Below are positions 25,763 through 34,420 of a stretch of DNA of 53,949 nt, in pieces. This stretch comes from an uncultured Bacteroidales bacterium (GTDB lineage: Bacteria > Bacteroidota > Bacteroidia > Bacteroidales > Bacteroidaceae), in contig CADCIO010000013.1 in assembly GCA_902801475.1 (NCBI GenBank), forward strand, positions 1 through 53,949, in the 5' to 3' direction. The notes beneath the pieces are model-generated. The model did no database searches. It had not been told where the DNA came from and saw nothing but the letters and a program-made list of their open reading frames with translations. Made by a program: the position numbers and the translations under genes. Within the stretch, counting starts at the first letter, position 1. Each line of letters starts with the position of its first letter.

Positions 25763-26479
25763 ATGAAGTTTAAGTCTTTCATATCATTCCTCTTCGGATT
25801 CCTCATGGCATCCCTTACCTTTGCTCAGGTGGGGGAGCATCGTTGTGACCTCTCCATTGGTTTCACGGGTGGCTACACCATGAACACGATGGACTTCGTT
25901 CCCAAGATCAAGCAGACCCAGAAAGGCTCGCCCATGATTGGTTTCTCCTCCCGTTATGTTTGCGAGAAATATTTCACCACCATCTGCGCTGTCGAACTGG
26001 AACTGCTGTACAACAATCTTGGATGGAAGGAAGTTATCGAAGACGGTTCCGAAAACACTTACAAGCGTGACTGGCATTTCCTCGAGATGCCCATCCTGAT
26101 GCAGATGGGGTGGGGACGTGAGCGTCGTGGCCTCAAATTCCTTTTCGAGGCAGGTCCGCAGGTGGGACTTTATCTGTCAGGCAAGGAACATCGTGGTGGT
26201 GCTGCATGGGACACCTCCAAGCGTCCCAATGGCGTGGTCTATCAGTATGGCAAAGACCCCGACCGCAAGATAGACTACGGTATTGCTGCTGGTCTTGGCT
26301 TGGAATTCTCTTCCCCTATTGGTCATATCCTTCTGCAAGGTCGCTACTACTATGGTTTGGGTGATATGTACGACAACAGCAAGCGCGGCAAGTTCGGACG
26401 CTCTGCCAACCAAACCATTCTGGTCAAGATGACCTATCTCTTCGACCTTGTTCGTACCAAGGGCGACAATATCAAGTAG
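25763..26479 (+). CDS. Outer-membrane beta-barrel (PorT-like) protein
   Basis: 238 residues with a signal peptide (1-21). The mature part starts LSIGFTGGYTMNTMDF and has the alternating strands, the ELELLYNNLGW and FLEMPILMQMGW segments and the GIAAGLGLEFSSPIGHILLQ hairpin of the outer-membrane beta-barrel family (PF13568). Small barrels of this class are structural or assembly proteins, and one member (PorT) serves type IX secretion; nothing here proves that role. It follows the LysM gene by 4 bp and ends before a hairpin at 26508-26544. Confidence 0.8.
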   Translation: MKFKSFISFLFGFLMASLTFAQVGEHRCDLSIGFTGGYTMNTMDFVPKIKQTQKGSPMIGFSSRYVCEKYFTTICAVELELLYNNLGWKEVIEDGSENTYKRDWHFLEMPILMQMGWGRERRGLKFLFEAGPQVGLYLSGKEHRGGAAWDTSKRPNGVVYQYGKDPDRKIDYGIAAGLGLEFSSPIGHILLQGRYYYGLGDMYDNSKRGKFGRSANQTILVKMTYLFDLVRTKGDNIK

Positions 26480-26507
26480 CATTGAAGAATTGAAGTTCTG
26501 AACAATA

Positions 26508-26544
26508 TTAGGGTGAGTCACTACGCATTAGTGATTCACCCTAA
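26508..26544. terminator. 16-bp perfect-dyad hairpin after the outer-membrane protein gene
   Basis: 26508-26523 pairs with 26529-26544 around a 5-nt loop, with one G-T pair. It begins 28 bp after the stop at 26479. In the plus direction no T-run follows, so termination is inferred from stem strength and position. It also lies just beyond the terminator of the minus-strand small RNA and may back it up. Confidence 0.6.
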
Positions 26545-26615
26545 CAAAAAATTGCTTATCTCACGACAAGCAATCTTTACTAACCTTAAAATAAATCTAA
26601 TACCATGAAAAACAC
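26545..26615 (-). ncRNA. Candidate small RNA of about 70 nt with own promoter and intrinsic terminator
   Basis: On the minus strand a full promoter (26619-26651) faces left. About 40 nt after the predicted start comes a perfect intrinsic terminator: ATTGCTTGTC, loop GTGA, GATAAGCAAT, then six T (26546-26574). No open reading frame of useful length exists between. The 5' part contains CATGGTATTAGATTTA and AAGGTTAGTAAAGATTG, which I recall as a recurring intergenic word in Bacteroidales genomes; I cannot confirm the family. The 5' end is an estimate (26612-26616). Confidence 0.55.
26546..26574 (-). terminator. Intrinsic terminator of the candidate small RNA
   Basis: 10-bp stem (26551-26560 with 26565-26574, one G-T pair) closed by a GTGA tetraloop and followed on the minus strand by TTTTTT (26551-26546). 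Confidence 0.75.
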
Positions 26616-26618
26616 GTT

Positions 26619-26651
26619 GCAAAGATACAAGTTTTACTTGTTATATGCAAA
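26619..26651 (-). promoter_or_regulatory. Promoter of the candidate small RNA
   Basis: Minus strand: TTTG (26651-26648), 20-bp spacer, TATCTTTGC (26627-26619). The nearest minus-strand gene downstream is uvrA's lipoprotein neighbour over 2.5 kb away, so this promoter has no coding target. Confidence 0.65.
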
Positions 26652-26702
26652 TATATTTGGTTATAAATGTGATTATTTAATTATTTTTAACTAATCACGC
26701 CT

Positions 26703-27467
26703 TTATTTCCTATAGTTCATCCAATATTGTCGCTCCTGTTCCGGCAGTTTCTCGATGGCATAGCGGAGCATGGTGCGCGGCATCTCATGGGCATGAAGTT
26801 CCAGAAAGTCGCGTAGGAGGTCGGTGGACACGCGTTTGCCCATTTCACGGAGCATCCAGCCGACGGCCTTGTGCATGAGGTCGTGAGGGTGGTGGAGATG
26901 CATTTCTGCGTAGCGCAGGCACCACGACGGATCGCCCATCTGCGAGGTCTTCCATGTGCAGACCATGCTCATGCGCTGTTTCCAGAGATTGTCGCTCTGG
27001 GCTAAGGCATCCAGCACCTTCATCTTGTGTTCCTTGTCGCCGAGGGATGTCGGCAGCAGCAGCCAGTGACCGAGAATCTTATGCACAGAGAGGTCCACCA
27101 GATCCCAGTTGTTGGCTTGTTCGGCATATTGCAGATACAGGGTCAGGATTTCGTCGCGGCTTTGGATGGCCTTCACGTCGTTCTCCAATCGTTTGGTGGC
27201 CAGTTTCTCGAATCTCGCCACGAGAATCAGCAGTCCACAGAGCCGTACCTCGTGCCAGCGGTTCGTCAGCAGCTCGGGCACTTCGTCCAGCGGCAGGTCT
27301 TTCCATGCGGCTTTCATCACCTCGCGAGTCTGCGGTACTTTCAGTCCGAGGAATTCGTCACCCTCGCCATACTCGCCGGCTCCTGTCTTGAAGAATCCCA
27401 TGAGCACTTGCCGCTGCTCCTCGTTGCGCTGCGATTCCATGAATTGTATGATTTCCTTAGCTGTCAT
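26703..27467 (-). CDS. DNA alkylation repair protein (AlkD/HEAT-like family)
   Basis: 254 residues made of helical HEAT-like repeats. The motif ANNWDLVDLSVHKILGHWL gives Trp121 and Asp125, matching the DNA-binding/catalytic Asp of AlkD glycosylases; a further Trp at about 182 (DPSWCLRYAEMHL) fits the aromatic cleft. It excises bulky or positively charged alkylated bases without flipping them. Its 5' end overlaps the 3' end of the CDF transporter gene by 11 nt, so it is the second gene of a two-gene operon from the promoter at 28400-28431. GC-rich codon use is like its partner. Confidence 0.85.
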   Translation of the reverse strand: MTAKEIIQFMESQRNEEQRQVLMGFFKTGAGEYGEGDEFLGLKVPQTREVMKAAWKDLPLDEVPELLTNRWHEVRLCGLLILVARFEKLATKRLENDVKAIQSRDEILTLYLQYAEQANNWDLVDLSVHKILGHWLLLPTSLGDKEHKMKVLDALAQSDNLWKQRMSMVCTWKTSQMGDPSWCLRYAEMHLHHPHDLMHKAVGWMLREMGKRVSTDLLRDFLELHAHEMPRTMLRYAIEKLPEQERQYWMNYRK

Positions 27468-28380
27468 AGTCGTGTGATTGAGGTTCTACATGCACGACGA
27501 CGTGCGTCTCGTCGCCGTAGTGCTGTCGGAGCAGATCCTCCACCTCCGATGCCCTGTCGTGAGCCTCATGCAGGGAGATGTCGCCGTCCATGAGGATGTG
27601 GAGCTCGATGGCATAGTGGTTACCGATGCGTCGGGTGCGCAGGTCGTGGGGCTCCATGACATCTGGCACGGAGGCTGCCAATCGCAGGATCTCCGCTTCC
27701 ACCTCGTCGGGCAGGGATTGCTCCATGAGGTCGCCGATGCCGCGGCGGAGGAGGTCGATGGAGACTTTCACGATGAAGAGACCCACGATGACGGATGCCA
27801 CAGGGTCGAGCACCGTCCACCGCTCTCCCAGGAAGATGGCCCCGCCGATGCCGATGGCCGTGCCGATGGACGAGAGCGCGTCGCTGCGGTGATGCCATGC
27901 ATTGGCCTCGACAGCCTGCGACTGGAGTTGGCGAGCCTTCATCATCGAGTACCGATAGACCGCCTCCTTCAGCACGATGGACAGCAGGGCCGCCCACAGC
28001 GCCAGCATGCCGGGAGCCTCCAGGGTCTCCCCCTTCAGACACGACGCAATCTTCACCACACCATTATACAGGATGCCGATAGCCACAGCGAGCAGCGCCA
28101 CGCCGATGATGGTCATCGCTAGCGTCTCGTACTTGCCATGACCGTAGTCGTGCGACTTGTCCTTCGGCTTGCTGCTGATGCGCACGAAGACGAGCACGAT
28201 GACATCCGTCACGAAGTCGCTCGTCGAGTGGACAGCATCCGCCAGCATCGCCGCACTATGTCCCACGATGCCCGCCACGAACTTGAAGAGCAGCAGCACC
28301 ACGTTCACCGCGCCGCCCACCATCGTCACCCTGTAGATGCCGCGTTCCCGCTCACTGTCTATGTGCCTGTCTCTTTCCAT
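27457..28380 (-). CDS. Cation diffusion facilitator transporter
   Basis: 307 residues from the ATG at 28380; the frame extends to 28482 but that part spans the promoter, so the short form is chosen. There are six predicted membrane helices, the metal site in helix 2 (LADAVHSTSDFVTD: D48, D55) and in helix 5 (NAWHHRSDALSS), and a C-terminal cytoplasmic dimer domain (about 215-300) with HDLRTRRIGNHYAIELHILM. It exports Zn2+, Fe2+ or Mn2+ by proton antiport; the metal is not certain, and the Asp/Asp and His/Asp pairs do not settle it. Cotranscribed with the alkylation repair gene. Confidence 0.88.
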   Translation of the reverse strand: MERDRHIDSERERGIYRVTMVGGAVNVVLLLFKFVAGIVGHSAAMLADAVHSTSDFVTDVIVLVFVRISSKPKDKSHDYGHGKYETLAMTIIGVALLAVAIGILYNGVVKIASCLKGETLEAPGMLALWAALLSIVLKEAVYRYSMMKARQLQSQAVEANAWHHRSDALSSIGTAIGIGGAIFLGERWTVLDPVASVIVGLFIVKVSIDLLRRGIGDLMEQSLPDEVEAEILRLAASVPDVMEPHDLRTRRIGNHYAIELHILMDGDISLHEAHDRASEVEDLLRQHYGDETHVVVHVEPQSHDYDS

Positions 28381-28399
28381 CTTCCAATTGTTTTGCGGG

Positions 28400-28431
28400 G
28401 CAAAGGTACGATTAAGTGAGCACAATACAAA
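28400..28431 (-). promoter_or_regulatory. Promoter for the CDF / AlkD-like operon
   Basis: Minus strand: TTTG (28431-28428), 19-bp spacer, TACCTTTGC (28408-28400). A textbook Bacteroidetes promoter, 20 bp from the ATG. Confidence 0.8.
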
Positions 28432-28539
28432 ATGAAAAGGCCTTTTTTCATCATCTTCCACACGGGTGTAAAGGGAATTCACCCTACTCAGAAGGGGAAA
28501 CTTGTCGATTCAAAGCGGAGAATTGATTAAACAAATACG

Positions 28540-28628
28540 GATGTGCGCTTGAGGCACACTATCATTTGCCTAAAGGCACACGATTAAATGGCTAAAGGCG
28601 CATGACCTTTTGCCTTTAGCCGCGTGAA
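28540..28628. repeat. Cluster of four imperfect repeats with core TAAAGGCrCAyG
   Basis: In the 422-bp gap between divergent genes, four related words follow each other: GCTTGAGGCACAC (28548-28560), GCCTAAAGGCACACG (28568-28582), GGCTAAAGGCGCATG (28590-28604) and the inverted GCCTTTAGCCGCGTG (28612-28626). Copies three and four form a perfect 10-bp stem (28590-28599 with 28612-28621). No gene lies in this gap; the rest is AT-rich leader sequence. Confidence 0.65.
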
Positions 28629-28727
28629 GTGGTCAATGAAAAAGTATTGATGCTTATTATATATATGTCAATGCGATGAGTGTTAAAGTCTGTTTTATGC
28701 TTTGAAGTACAAAAGATGGTGTTTGGT

Positions 28728-28758
28728 TTTGTGGTTTCATGGAAAGTTTGTACCTTTG
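28728..28758 (+). promoter_or_regulatory. Promoter for the nucleoside hydrolase-like gene
   Basis: TTTG at 28728-28731, 19-bp spacer, TACCTTTG at 28751-28758. The leader is about 40 nt and contains a doubled AATAACTT. Confidence 0.8.
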
Positions 28759-28802
28759 TCGTCGCAAAATATTCTTTCTAATTCAATAACTTAATAACTT
28801 AC

Positions 28803-29852
28803 ATGATGAAAAAGATTTTCTCTATGTGCGTTGCGGCGCTGATGCTTGTCTGTGTGGATGCCAGCGCCCAGTGCTCGTGCGGTGCCAATGGCGGCATGAA
28901 GCGCGAACCTGTCAAGATGATTCTTGACGCTGATTTCGGTAGCTCTACCGACGACCTGTTTGCTTTGATGATGCTGAATCACTACATCGACGAGGGTCTG
29001 GTGGATCTGCAGGGCATCGTTGTGGACCGTGAGGGTGAGAACAATGCCGGTGTGGTGGACATCTTCAACACTTACTATGGTCATCCTTACATCCCTGTGG
29101 GTCTGGAGCGCAATGGTGTGAAGAATCCTCGCTGCTTCATCCCTTACAACGGCATTTGCGACCTGAAGGATGCGCAGGGCAAGCCGCTCTTCAAGCGTAC
29201 GTTCGATGCCAGCAAGTGCATGGACGGTTACAAGCTCTACCGCAAGATCCTGGCGAAGGCTGAGGACAAGTCGGTGGTGATTGTGGCTATCGGTTTTGCA
29301 ACCACATTGGCACAACTGATGGAGTCGAAGGCTGACGAATATTCGAAGCTGGTGGGTTCTGACCTCTTCGCCCAGAAGGTGAAGGCTGTGTATGTGCAGG
29401 CCGGCCGTTTCGAGGAGGAGGATAGCCTGTCTGGTTACAACATGCGCGCTGCCTCCAAGCAGTCGGCTGTGTTCTACGACAAGCTGCCTGAGAGCGTGGA
29501 CATCATCATGTCGCCCAGCAACATCGGCGATGCCATGAACTATCTTCCTGAGGATGTGTTGGCAGACCTCTCTGGTGTGGAAGTGAATCCTATCAAGGCT
29601 GTCTATACGAACTACACTTGTGACACCGGCCAGCGCATGTGGGACACCAACTGTCTCGTGAACGCTGTGATGGGTGACCGTCAGTACAACATGTCTCCAC
29701 GTGGTTGGGTGACATTTGTGGACAAGGGCGAAGAATCTCTGATGCTCTTCAAGGTAGATCCTTATGGCAATGCACGTTATCAGTTGCCAGGCGATTCTTA
29801 CCAGAGCATGGAGAAGCTGATGGACATCCGTCGTCACAACCGCATGCGCTAA
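28803..29852 (+). CDS. Exported nucleoside hydrolase-like protein
   Basis: 349 residues with a signal peptide (1-22, cleavage after SAQ). The Ca2+-binding start motif is LDADFGSSTDDLFAL (about 40-54), an inosine-uridine hydrolase-type DxDxG...DD with two extra residues compared with the usual DTDPGIDD. The end motif DTNCLVNAV (about 283-291) and the central VAIGFATTLAQLM support the fold. It would cleave the N-glycosidic bond of ribonucleosides outside the cytoplasm, for base and ribose salvage. It is monocistronic: own promoter and a terminator at 29880-29912. Confidence 0.78.
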   Translation: MMKKIFSMCVAALMLVCVDASAQCSCGANGGMKREPVKMILDADFGSSTDDLFALMMLNHYIDEGLVDLQGIVVDREGENNAGVVDIFNTYYGHPYIPVGLERNGVKNPRCFIPYNGICDLKDAQGKPLFKRTFDASKCMDGYKLYRKILAKAEDKSVVIVAIGFATTLAQLMESKADEYSKLVGSDLFAQKVKAVYVQAGRFEEEDSLSGYNMRAASKQSAVFYDKLPESVDIIMSPSNIGDAMNYLPEDVLADLSGVEVNPIKAVYTNYTCDTGQRMWDTNCLVNAVMGDRQYNMSPRGWVTFVDKGEESLMLFKVDPYGNARYQLPGDSYQSMEKLMDIRRHNRMR

Positions 29853-29879
29853 AGCGTATTCATATAGGTTCTATTTGTA

Positions 29880-29912
29880 AGCGAGAGGGTGGGGAAATGC
29901 CGCCTTCTCGCT
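29880..29912 (+). terminator. Terminator after the nucleoside hydrolase-like gene
   Basis: 13-bp stem (29880-29892 with 29900-29912, two G-T pairs), 7-nt loop, followed by CTTTATATGTTATATTTTG. Confidence 0.7.
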
Positions 29913-29959
29913 CTTTATATGTTATATTTTGTTAAATTATTGCAAAAATACCCGCTTCT

Positions 29960-29993
29960 TTTGTTGTATATATATAATAATGTGTATATTTGC
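29960..29993 (+). promoter_or_regulatory. Promoter for the LruC-domain gene
   Basis: TTTG at 29960-29963, 21-bp spacer made largely of TATATATATAATAATG, then TATATTTGC at 29985-29993. The leader is about 60 nt. Confidence 0.75.
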
Positions 29994-30056
29994 AAATCTT
30001 ACAAACCAAAATAAACAATTTAAACAAGTCATTAACCTCAATTCTATTAAAAACAT

Positions 30057-32603
30057 ATGAAAAAGATCAGTTTAATTCTCTCCATCAGTGCATTCATGTT
30101 GGTTGGCTGCCAAGATTTCGACTATGGCGATCTGCCAGTTGAAACGAATTTGGATGAGGAGGCTTTGCAAAATGCAGCACTTGTTTTAGGTGTACAGATT
30201 GACACGTCCCATGATTGGAGTACGGTGGAAAATGGAAGTGTTACGGTGACCGCAGATGCTGATATGGAAGATATAGTTAAGGTGCAAATCTTGACAGAGT
30301 CGCCCTTCTTCAACGTCGATGCGCGTGTGTTGACCGAAGCAGAAGTGACGAATGGTCAGACTGTGACGCTCACCTATGACGCTCCCAAGACGTACACGCG
30401 ACTGATTGCAGCATGCGTCAGTAGCAAGGGTGAGTACTACATTAAAGGTTTCAATACCACCGACTCGGAAGTATCCTTCATGAACAGCGCATCGACCCGC
30501 GCTGTCGGCGAAACTAGAGCAGCTGCGAACCTGCCCAACATCGATGAAATCGAGTTGAAATACAGCGATTCTTTCCAGTCATTTAATGCCAGACGTGCAT
30601 TGTCGGATAACACTACTTTCAGCAAATGGCAAGGCAAAAACTGGGAAAACGACCGTATGTGGCTTCCATCGGGCCCAACCAGTTCTAATGGCTGGACAAT
30701 AAAAAGTAACACCATCTTCTCAGATGCGCCAACCCTTTCAGATGAAGATAAAGCCACATTGGAGGACATTTTTAATTCATTACTCTATCGCGACGATCCT
30801 AAAGGTGTCAACAGCAGAAGAAACAACCTGTCCCTTATTCGCGAAGGCAAAGCCGTGAGGTTCTTCAACAACCATATGGTGAGCAACGGCCAGGCTGCTA
30901 TCACGCTGATTCCCGTGCAGATGGCTTCTACAGAAGCATACATGTGCGACATATATTATTATTATTATAAACAGGAAAATATCCCATCAGGTACCTCTGA
31001 GGTCGACTATATCAAGTCGTTACCGAAGTACAAAGCCATTGACCTTGGACTGGAGAGAGAGGCATTTAGCGAGAAGACGGGTATTGCCACGGATAAAAGA
31101 GACGAGAACTTCCTCAGGATTCACGAGTATCTACTGCCCTACTATGGTGATCCCTCAGACTTCGAGTCGTATCCCCAGATGTTGAGCAATCTTGGCTACA
31201 AGACCGATGCCAAGTTATATCGCATCCATAATACGTCAGAAGGCAAGAACAATTATTTTACATACGGTGGACCTGGTGAAAACCTAAAAGATGCCTATAC
31301 GGAGAATGTGGAGCAGCAACTATGGCAGGTGTTTACAAACAACAGCGACCCTAACAATGTGAAGGTGATGCTGTATAATGTATATGCCAAGCAGTTCCTG
31401 TATTACAATCAACCCCAAACTAAAAATGTTCTTCTGCTTAAAGACATCGATAATAATAATCTGGATAAGTTCTGTTTCCGTATTTGTGACCCCAACGGTA
31501 AACAGACTGATAGTAGAACGAAGATCTACATTTTTGAAAATGCCAAGAATCAATGTATGAAGTCAGTTTCTGGAGAGTGGATTGGAACTGGCGGAAAGAA
31601 TAAAGGTGAGACCAGACTTTGGTCATTTGAGGAATATACTGGCTCATCGGCTACTGCCCTTACCGATTTCGAACTGCCTGTCAAATACTTCCCCAATATC
31701 TATCCTGCCAAGAGCGAAAAAGCTTCGGCTATCATTCCCGACGGCTATCGTATCGGTTTCCTCATTAGAAAGGACAATGGTGATAATTATGGGAGTCTGA
31801 CGAATTCGAGGTTTGGATGTCTGTACGGCTACGGAGAGCTCAACAAGGAAATCAACTCCTTCGGCCAGTTCAATAGTTCCCTTACCTATTATGACATGGA
31901 AGAGGACGATCCCCGTATGGCAATGTTCACTGCCAACGGCAAGACGTACCTTTGCTTTGAGGAAGGTGCCGATACGCAGTACAGCGATGTCATTGTAGAG
32001 TTGGGAGGTGGTGTTCAGTCATTTTATGATACCCCCGATGTTTTTGGACAAGTGTACACTTACAGCTTCGAAGACCGTGATGAAGGCGACTACGACATGA
32101 ACGATCTTGTGATTAAAGCTATGCGCATTGACCTCACTCATGTGGAGTATAGTCTTGAGGCCTGTGGTGGAACCGATGAGGTTTATCTGCGCAATATTCA
32201 TGGCGAATTGCTGAACGAGAAAACAGAGGTGCATGCATTGTTCCATCAATCTCGCACTCCAATCAATGTAAAAGGTGAAACTCGTATTGATCCCGTTATT
32301 GAGATTATAACTGTCGATCCATCTTTCTCGTTGTCTGATCCGGATACTCAACCTTACATCTACAATGCATCGACTGGCAAGGAAATTCATCTCGCTCAAC
32401 AAGGACAGGACCCGCATGCTATTATGATAGCCGATGATTTCAAATATCCTCAGGAAAATGTGTGCATCAAGGAAGCTTATCCTGGTTTCGTTGCATGGTG
32501 TCAAGATAGAACTCAGCACATCAACTGGTACAAATCAAATAAGGTTGAACAATTTGTTTTCAAACTTACTGAGTTTATCTACAAATTAATTGGAGGAAAA
32601 TAA
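30057..32603 (+). CDS. LruC-domain surface lipoprotein
   Basis: 848 residues with a lipoprotein signal (lipobox LVGC, Cys18). After an acidic N-terminal part (DEEALQNAALVLG) comes a beta-rich middle with an insert about 190-560 rich in Asn/Lys and a YYYYYK run (about 301-306). The C-terminal third carries the LruC motif YSFEDRDEGDYDMNDLVIKA (about 677-696), an acidic Ca-binding-like signature, and the DUF4842-type end. The family is outer-membrane or cell-surface in Bacteroidetes with unknown function; an adhesin-like or structural role is a guess. The gene is clearly more AT-rich than its neighbours and stands alone between its promoter and a strong terminator. Confidence 0.75.
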   Translation: MKKISLILSISAFMLVGCQDFDYGDLPVETNLDEEALQNAALVLGVQIDTSHDWSTVENGSVTVTADADMEDIVKVQILTESPFFNVDARVLTEAEVTNGQTVTLTYDAPKTYTRLIAACVSSKGEYYIKGFNTTDSEVSFMNSASTRAVGETRAAANLPNIDEIELKYSDSFQSFNARRALSDNTTFSKWQGKNWENDRMWLPSGPTSSNGWTIKSNTIFSDAPTLSDEDKATLEDIFNSLLYRDDPKGVNSRRNNLSLIREGKAVRFFNNHMVSNGQAAITLIPVQMASTEAYMCDIYYYYYKQENIPSGTSEVDYIKSLPKYKAIDLGLEREAFSEKTGIATDKRDENFLRIHEYLLPYYGDPSDFESYPQMLSNLGYKTDAKLYRIHNTSEGKNNYFTYGGPGENLKDAYTENVEQQLWQVFTNNSDPNNVKVMLYNVYAKQFLYYNQPQTKNVLLLKDIDNNNLDKFCFRICDPNGKQTDSRTKIYIFENAKNQCMKSVSGEWIGTGGKNKGETRLWSFEEYTGSSATALTDFELPVKYFPNIYPAKSEKASAIIPDGYRIGFLIRKDNGDNYGSLTNSRFGCLYGYGELNKEINSFGQFNSSLTYYDMEEDDPRMAMFTANGKTYLCFEEGADTQYSDVIVELGGGVQSFYDTPDVFGQVYTYSFEDRDEGDYDMNDLVIKAMRIDLTHVEYSLEACGGTDEVYLRNIHGELLNEKTEVHALFHQSRTPINVKGETRIDPVIEIITVDPSFSLSDPDTQPYIYNASTGKEIHLAQQGQDPHAIMIADDFKYPQENVCIKEAYPGFVAWCQDRTQHINWYKSNKVEQFVFKLTEFIYKLIGGK

Positions 32604-32624
32604 TTATATCTTCCATATTATAAT

Positions 32625-32670
32625 AATACAATGGTGGCGTACCTATGATAAGGTGCGCCACCATTGTATT
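32625..32670. terminator. Strong bidirectional terminator between convergent genes
   Basis: 20-bp stem (32625-32644 with 32651-32670) with one G-T pair and a 6-nt loop, placed between the LruC gene end (32603) and the convergent transporter gene end (32748). A T-rich stretch follows on the plus side. Confidence 0.8.
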
Positions 32671-32747
32671 CAGCATTTTCTTGTCTTCCAGTCTTTCCAC
32701 CTACTCATCATGCAGTTTTAGTCATATCAGATTATGAATGATTTCCT

Positions 32748-34370
32748 TTATTCTACTCCTTTCATCATCTTCTTCAGCAATGGGCAGAGGCAGAAGAGGA
32801 GGACTGCTGCAACGCCTGACATGACGGCGAAGAGCATGAAGAATTGGTCGAGCGTGGCGATCTCGAAGCCGAGGAAGGATTGGGCGGGTTGACCCTCTAC
32901 TGGAAGCAGGGCGGCCAGTTTACCTGCGAGGATGTTGGATGCTGCATTCGACATGAACCATACACCCATGAGCAGGGATGCCAGATGAGCGGGGGAGAGT
33001 TTCGTCACCATCGAAAGGCCGATGGGGGAGAGGGAAAGTTCACCCAGTGTGTGAATGAAATAGAGGGTCAGCAACCAGAACATGGATACCTTGACACCAG
33101 GAGCAAGATCCTTGGTGGCGAAGGAAATGATCAGGTAACCGATGGCCAAAAGCAAGAGACCGATGGATTGCTTCACAGGCGAATCAGGTTCCCAGTTCCG
33201 TTTCCCAAGGAATTGCCAAAGTCCTGCCATAACAGGAGCAAATATCACCACGCAAATGGCGTTGACCGACTGGAACCAAGTGGTCTTTACCTCGAACGAT
33301 CCGATATTGCGATCTACCTGACGGTCTGCAAACAGGGTCAGCGATGAACCTGCTTGTTCGAATGCTGACCAGAAGAAGATGACGAACAGGGCGATGATGT
33401 AGATGACGCCGATACGCATCTTCTCTGTCTTTGTCAATGTACGGTCTGTGATGATGAACACCGGCAGCGCAATGGAGATGGCATAGATGGCTGCAGAGAT
33501 GTAGTCGTTGAATGATTCAGCACCTTGGATAAAGAGCACGAACAAGGCAATGGCACCCACGATGCAACCCCACAAACGAAGAGGAGAATTCTTACGCTCA
33601 GGCTGTGTGGCCGTTTCTGCCACATGGGCAGCCGCTTCTGCAGCGTCTTTCTCTGCACGTAGCTCACTTTCCTTAGGAGGCAGTCCGATACCCTTACCAT
33701 CTGGAGTGACGAGGTATTTGTTCTTCAATACCCAGAAGACGGCCACTGACAGCAGCATGGCGATGCATGCGCAGAGGAAACCCCATTTGAAAGGTGCGAG
33801 GTTGTTCCATGCGCCTTCACCTAATGTACCACAAACGAATGGTGCGATGGTGGCACCAACGTTGATACCCATATAGAAGATGGTGAAAGCGGCATCACGA
33901 CGCTTGTCCTCCTTGGTGTAGAGGTCGCCTACCATGGTGGAGATATTGGGCTTGAAGAAGCCGTTACCAAAGATAAGGGCAGCCAAACCACAGAACATCA
34001 GCGTGAGTGCAAGGGAATTGTCAACGGATGCATCGATGCTTCCTCCCTTGGTCGGGTCAGAGAAGATGCTCTGTTGCACGAAGCATGCGCTGAGGAACAT
34101 GAGGAATTGACCAACAGCCATCATCAGTCCGCCGGCGATGATGCTACGGCGATTTCCCCAGTAACGGTCAGCGATGTAACCGCCCAAGAGGGGAGTGAGA
34201 TAGACGAGGCCCGTATATGAGCCGTAGAGTTGAGAGGCCATACCTTCGTTGAAGAATGCCGCCACGAGGTACAGCGTGAAGAGAGCTCTCATGCCATAGT
34301 AGCTGAATCGCTCTGCCATTTCTGTCACGAAAAGCAGATAGAGCCCTTTGGGATGTCCTTTTTGTGCCAT
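32748..34370 (-). CDS. POT/PTR family proton-coupled di/tripeptide transporter
   Basis: 540 residues. The start has the family motif EMAERFSYYGMR (17-28, ExxERFxYYG, proton coupling and peptide binding), then GGYIADRYWGNRR (62-74) and FYMGINVGATIAP (165-177). About 14 membrane helices are predicted, with a charged cytoplasmic loop at about 228-262 (KESELRAEKDAAEAA). It imports di- and tripeptides with protons, which suits a peptide-fermenting Prevotella. It lies 50 bp downstream of yidC; that gap contains three GTTTAGN heptamers and no clear promoter, so readthrough from yidC is possible. Confidence 0.9.
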   Translation of the reverse strand: MAQKGHPKGLYLLFVTEMAERFSYYGMRALFTLYLVAAFFNEGMASQLYGSYTGLVYLTPLLGGYIADRYWGNRRSIIAGGLMMAVGQFLMFLSACFVQQSIFSDPTKGGSIDASVDNSLALTLMFCGLAALIFGNGFFKPNISTMVGDLYTKEDKRRDAAFTIFYMGINVGATIAPFVCGTLGEGAWNNLAPFKWGFLCACIAMLLSVAVFWVLKNKYLVTPDGKGIGLPPKESELRAEKDAAEAAAHVAETATQPERKNSPLRLWGCIVGAIALFVLFIQGAESFNDYISAAIYAISIALPVFIITDRTLTKTEKMRIGVIYIIALFVIFFWSAFEQAGSSLTLFADRQVDRNIGSFEVKTTWFQSVNAICVVIFAPVMAGLWQFLGKRNWEPDSPVKQSIGLLLLAIGYLIISFATKDLAPGVKVSMFWLLTLYFIHTLGELSLSPIGLSMVTKLSPAHLASLLMGVWFMSNAASNILAGKLAALLPVEGQPAQSFLGFEIATLDQFFMLFAVMSGVAAVLLFCLCPLLKKMMKGVE

Positions 34371-34382
34371 CTGTTTTATAAA

Positions 34383-34403
34383 GTTTAGAGTTTAGGGTTT
34401 AGC
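34383..34403. repeat. Three tandem GTTTAGN heptamers between yidC and the peptide transporter
   Basis: GTTTAGA, GTTTAGG and GTTTAGC at 34383-34389, 34390-34396 and 34397-34403, filling half of the 50-bp gap. Confidence 0.8.
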
Positions 34404-34420
34404 GTTGAAAGAATTGCTCA

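Noticed and set aside
20377..28380. Recent horizontal transfer of the GC-rich genes uvrA, CDF and AlkD-like
   Set aside because: They use G/C-ending codons more than neighbours, but they are widespread core-type genes with local promoters and no mobility genes around. Expression-related codon bias is as likely.
28791..29837. 348-codon minus-strand frame opposite the nucleoside hydrolase-like gene
   Set aside because: It mirrors a gene with signal peptide, promoter and terminator on the plus strand. The His/Val-rich translation matches no family I know.
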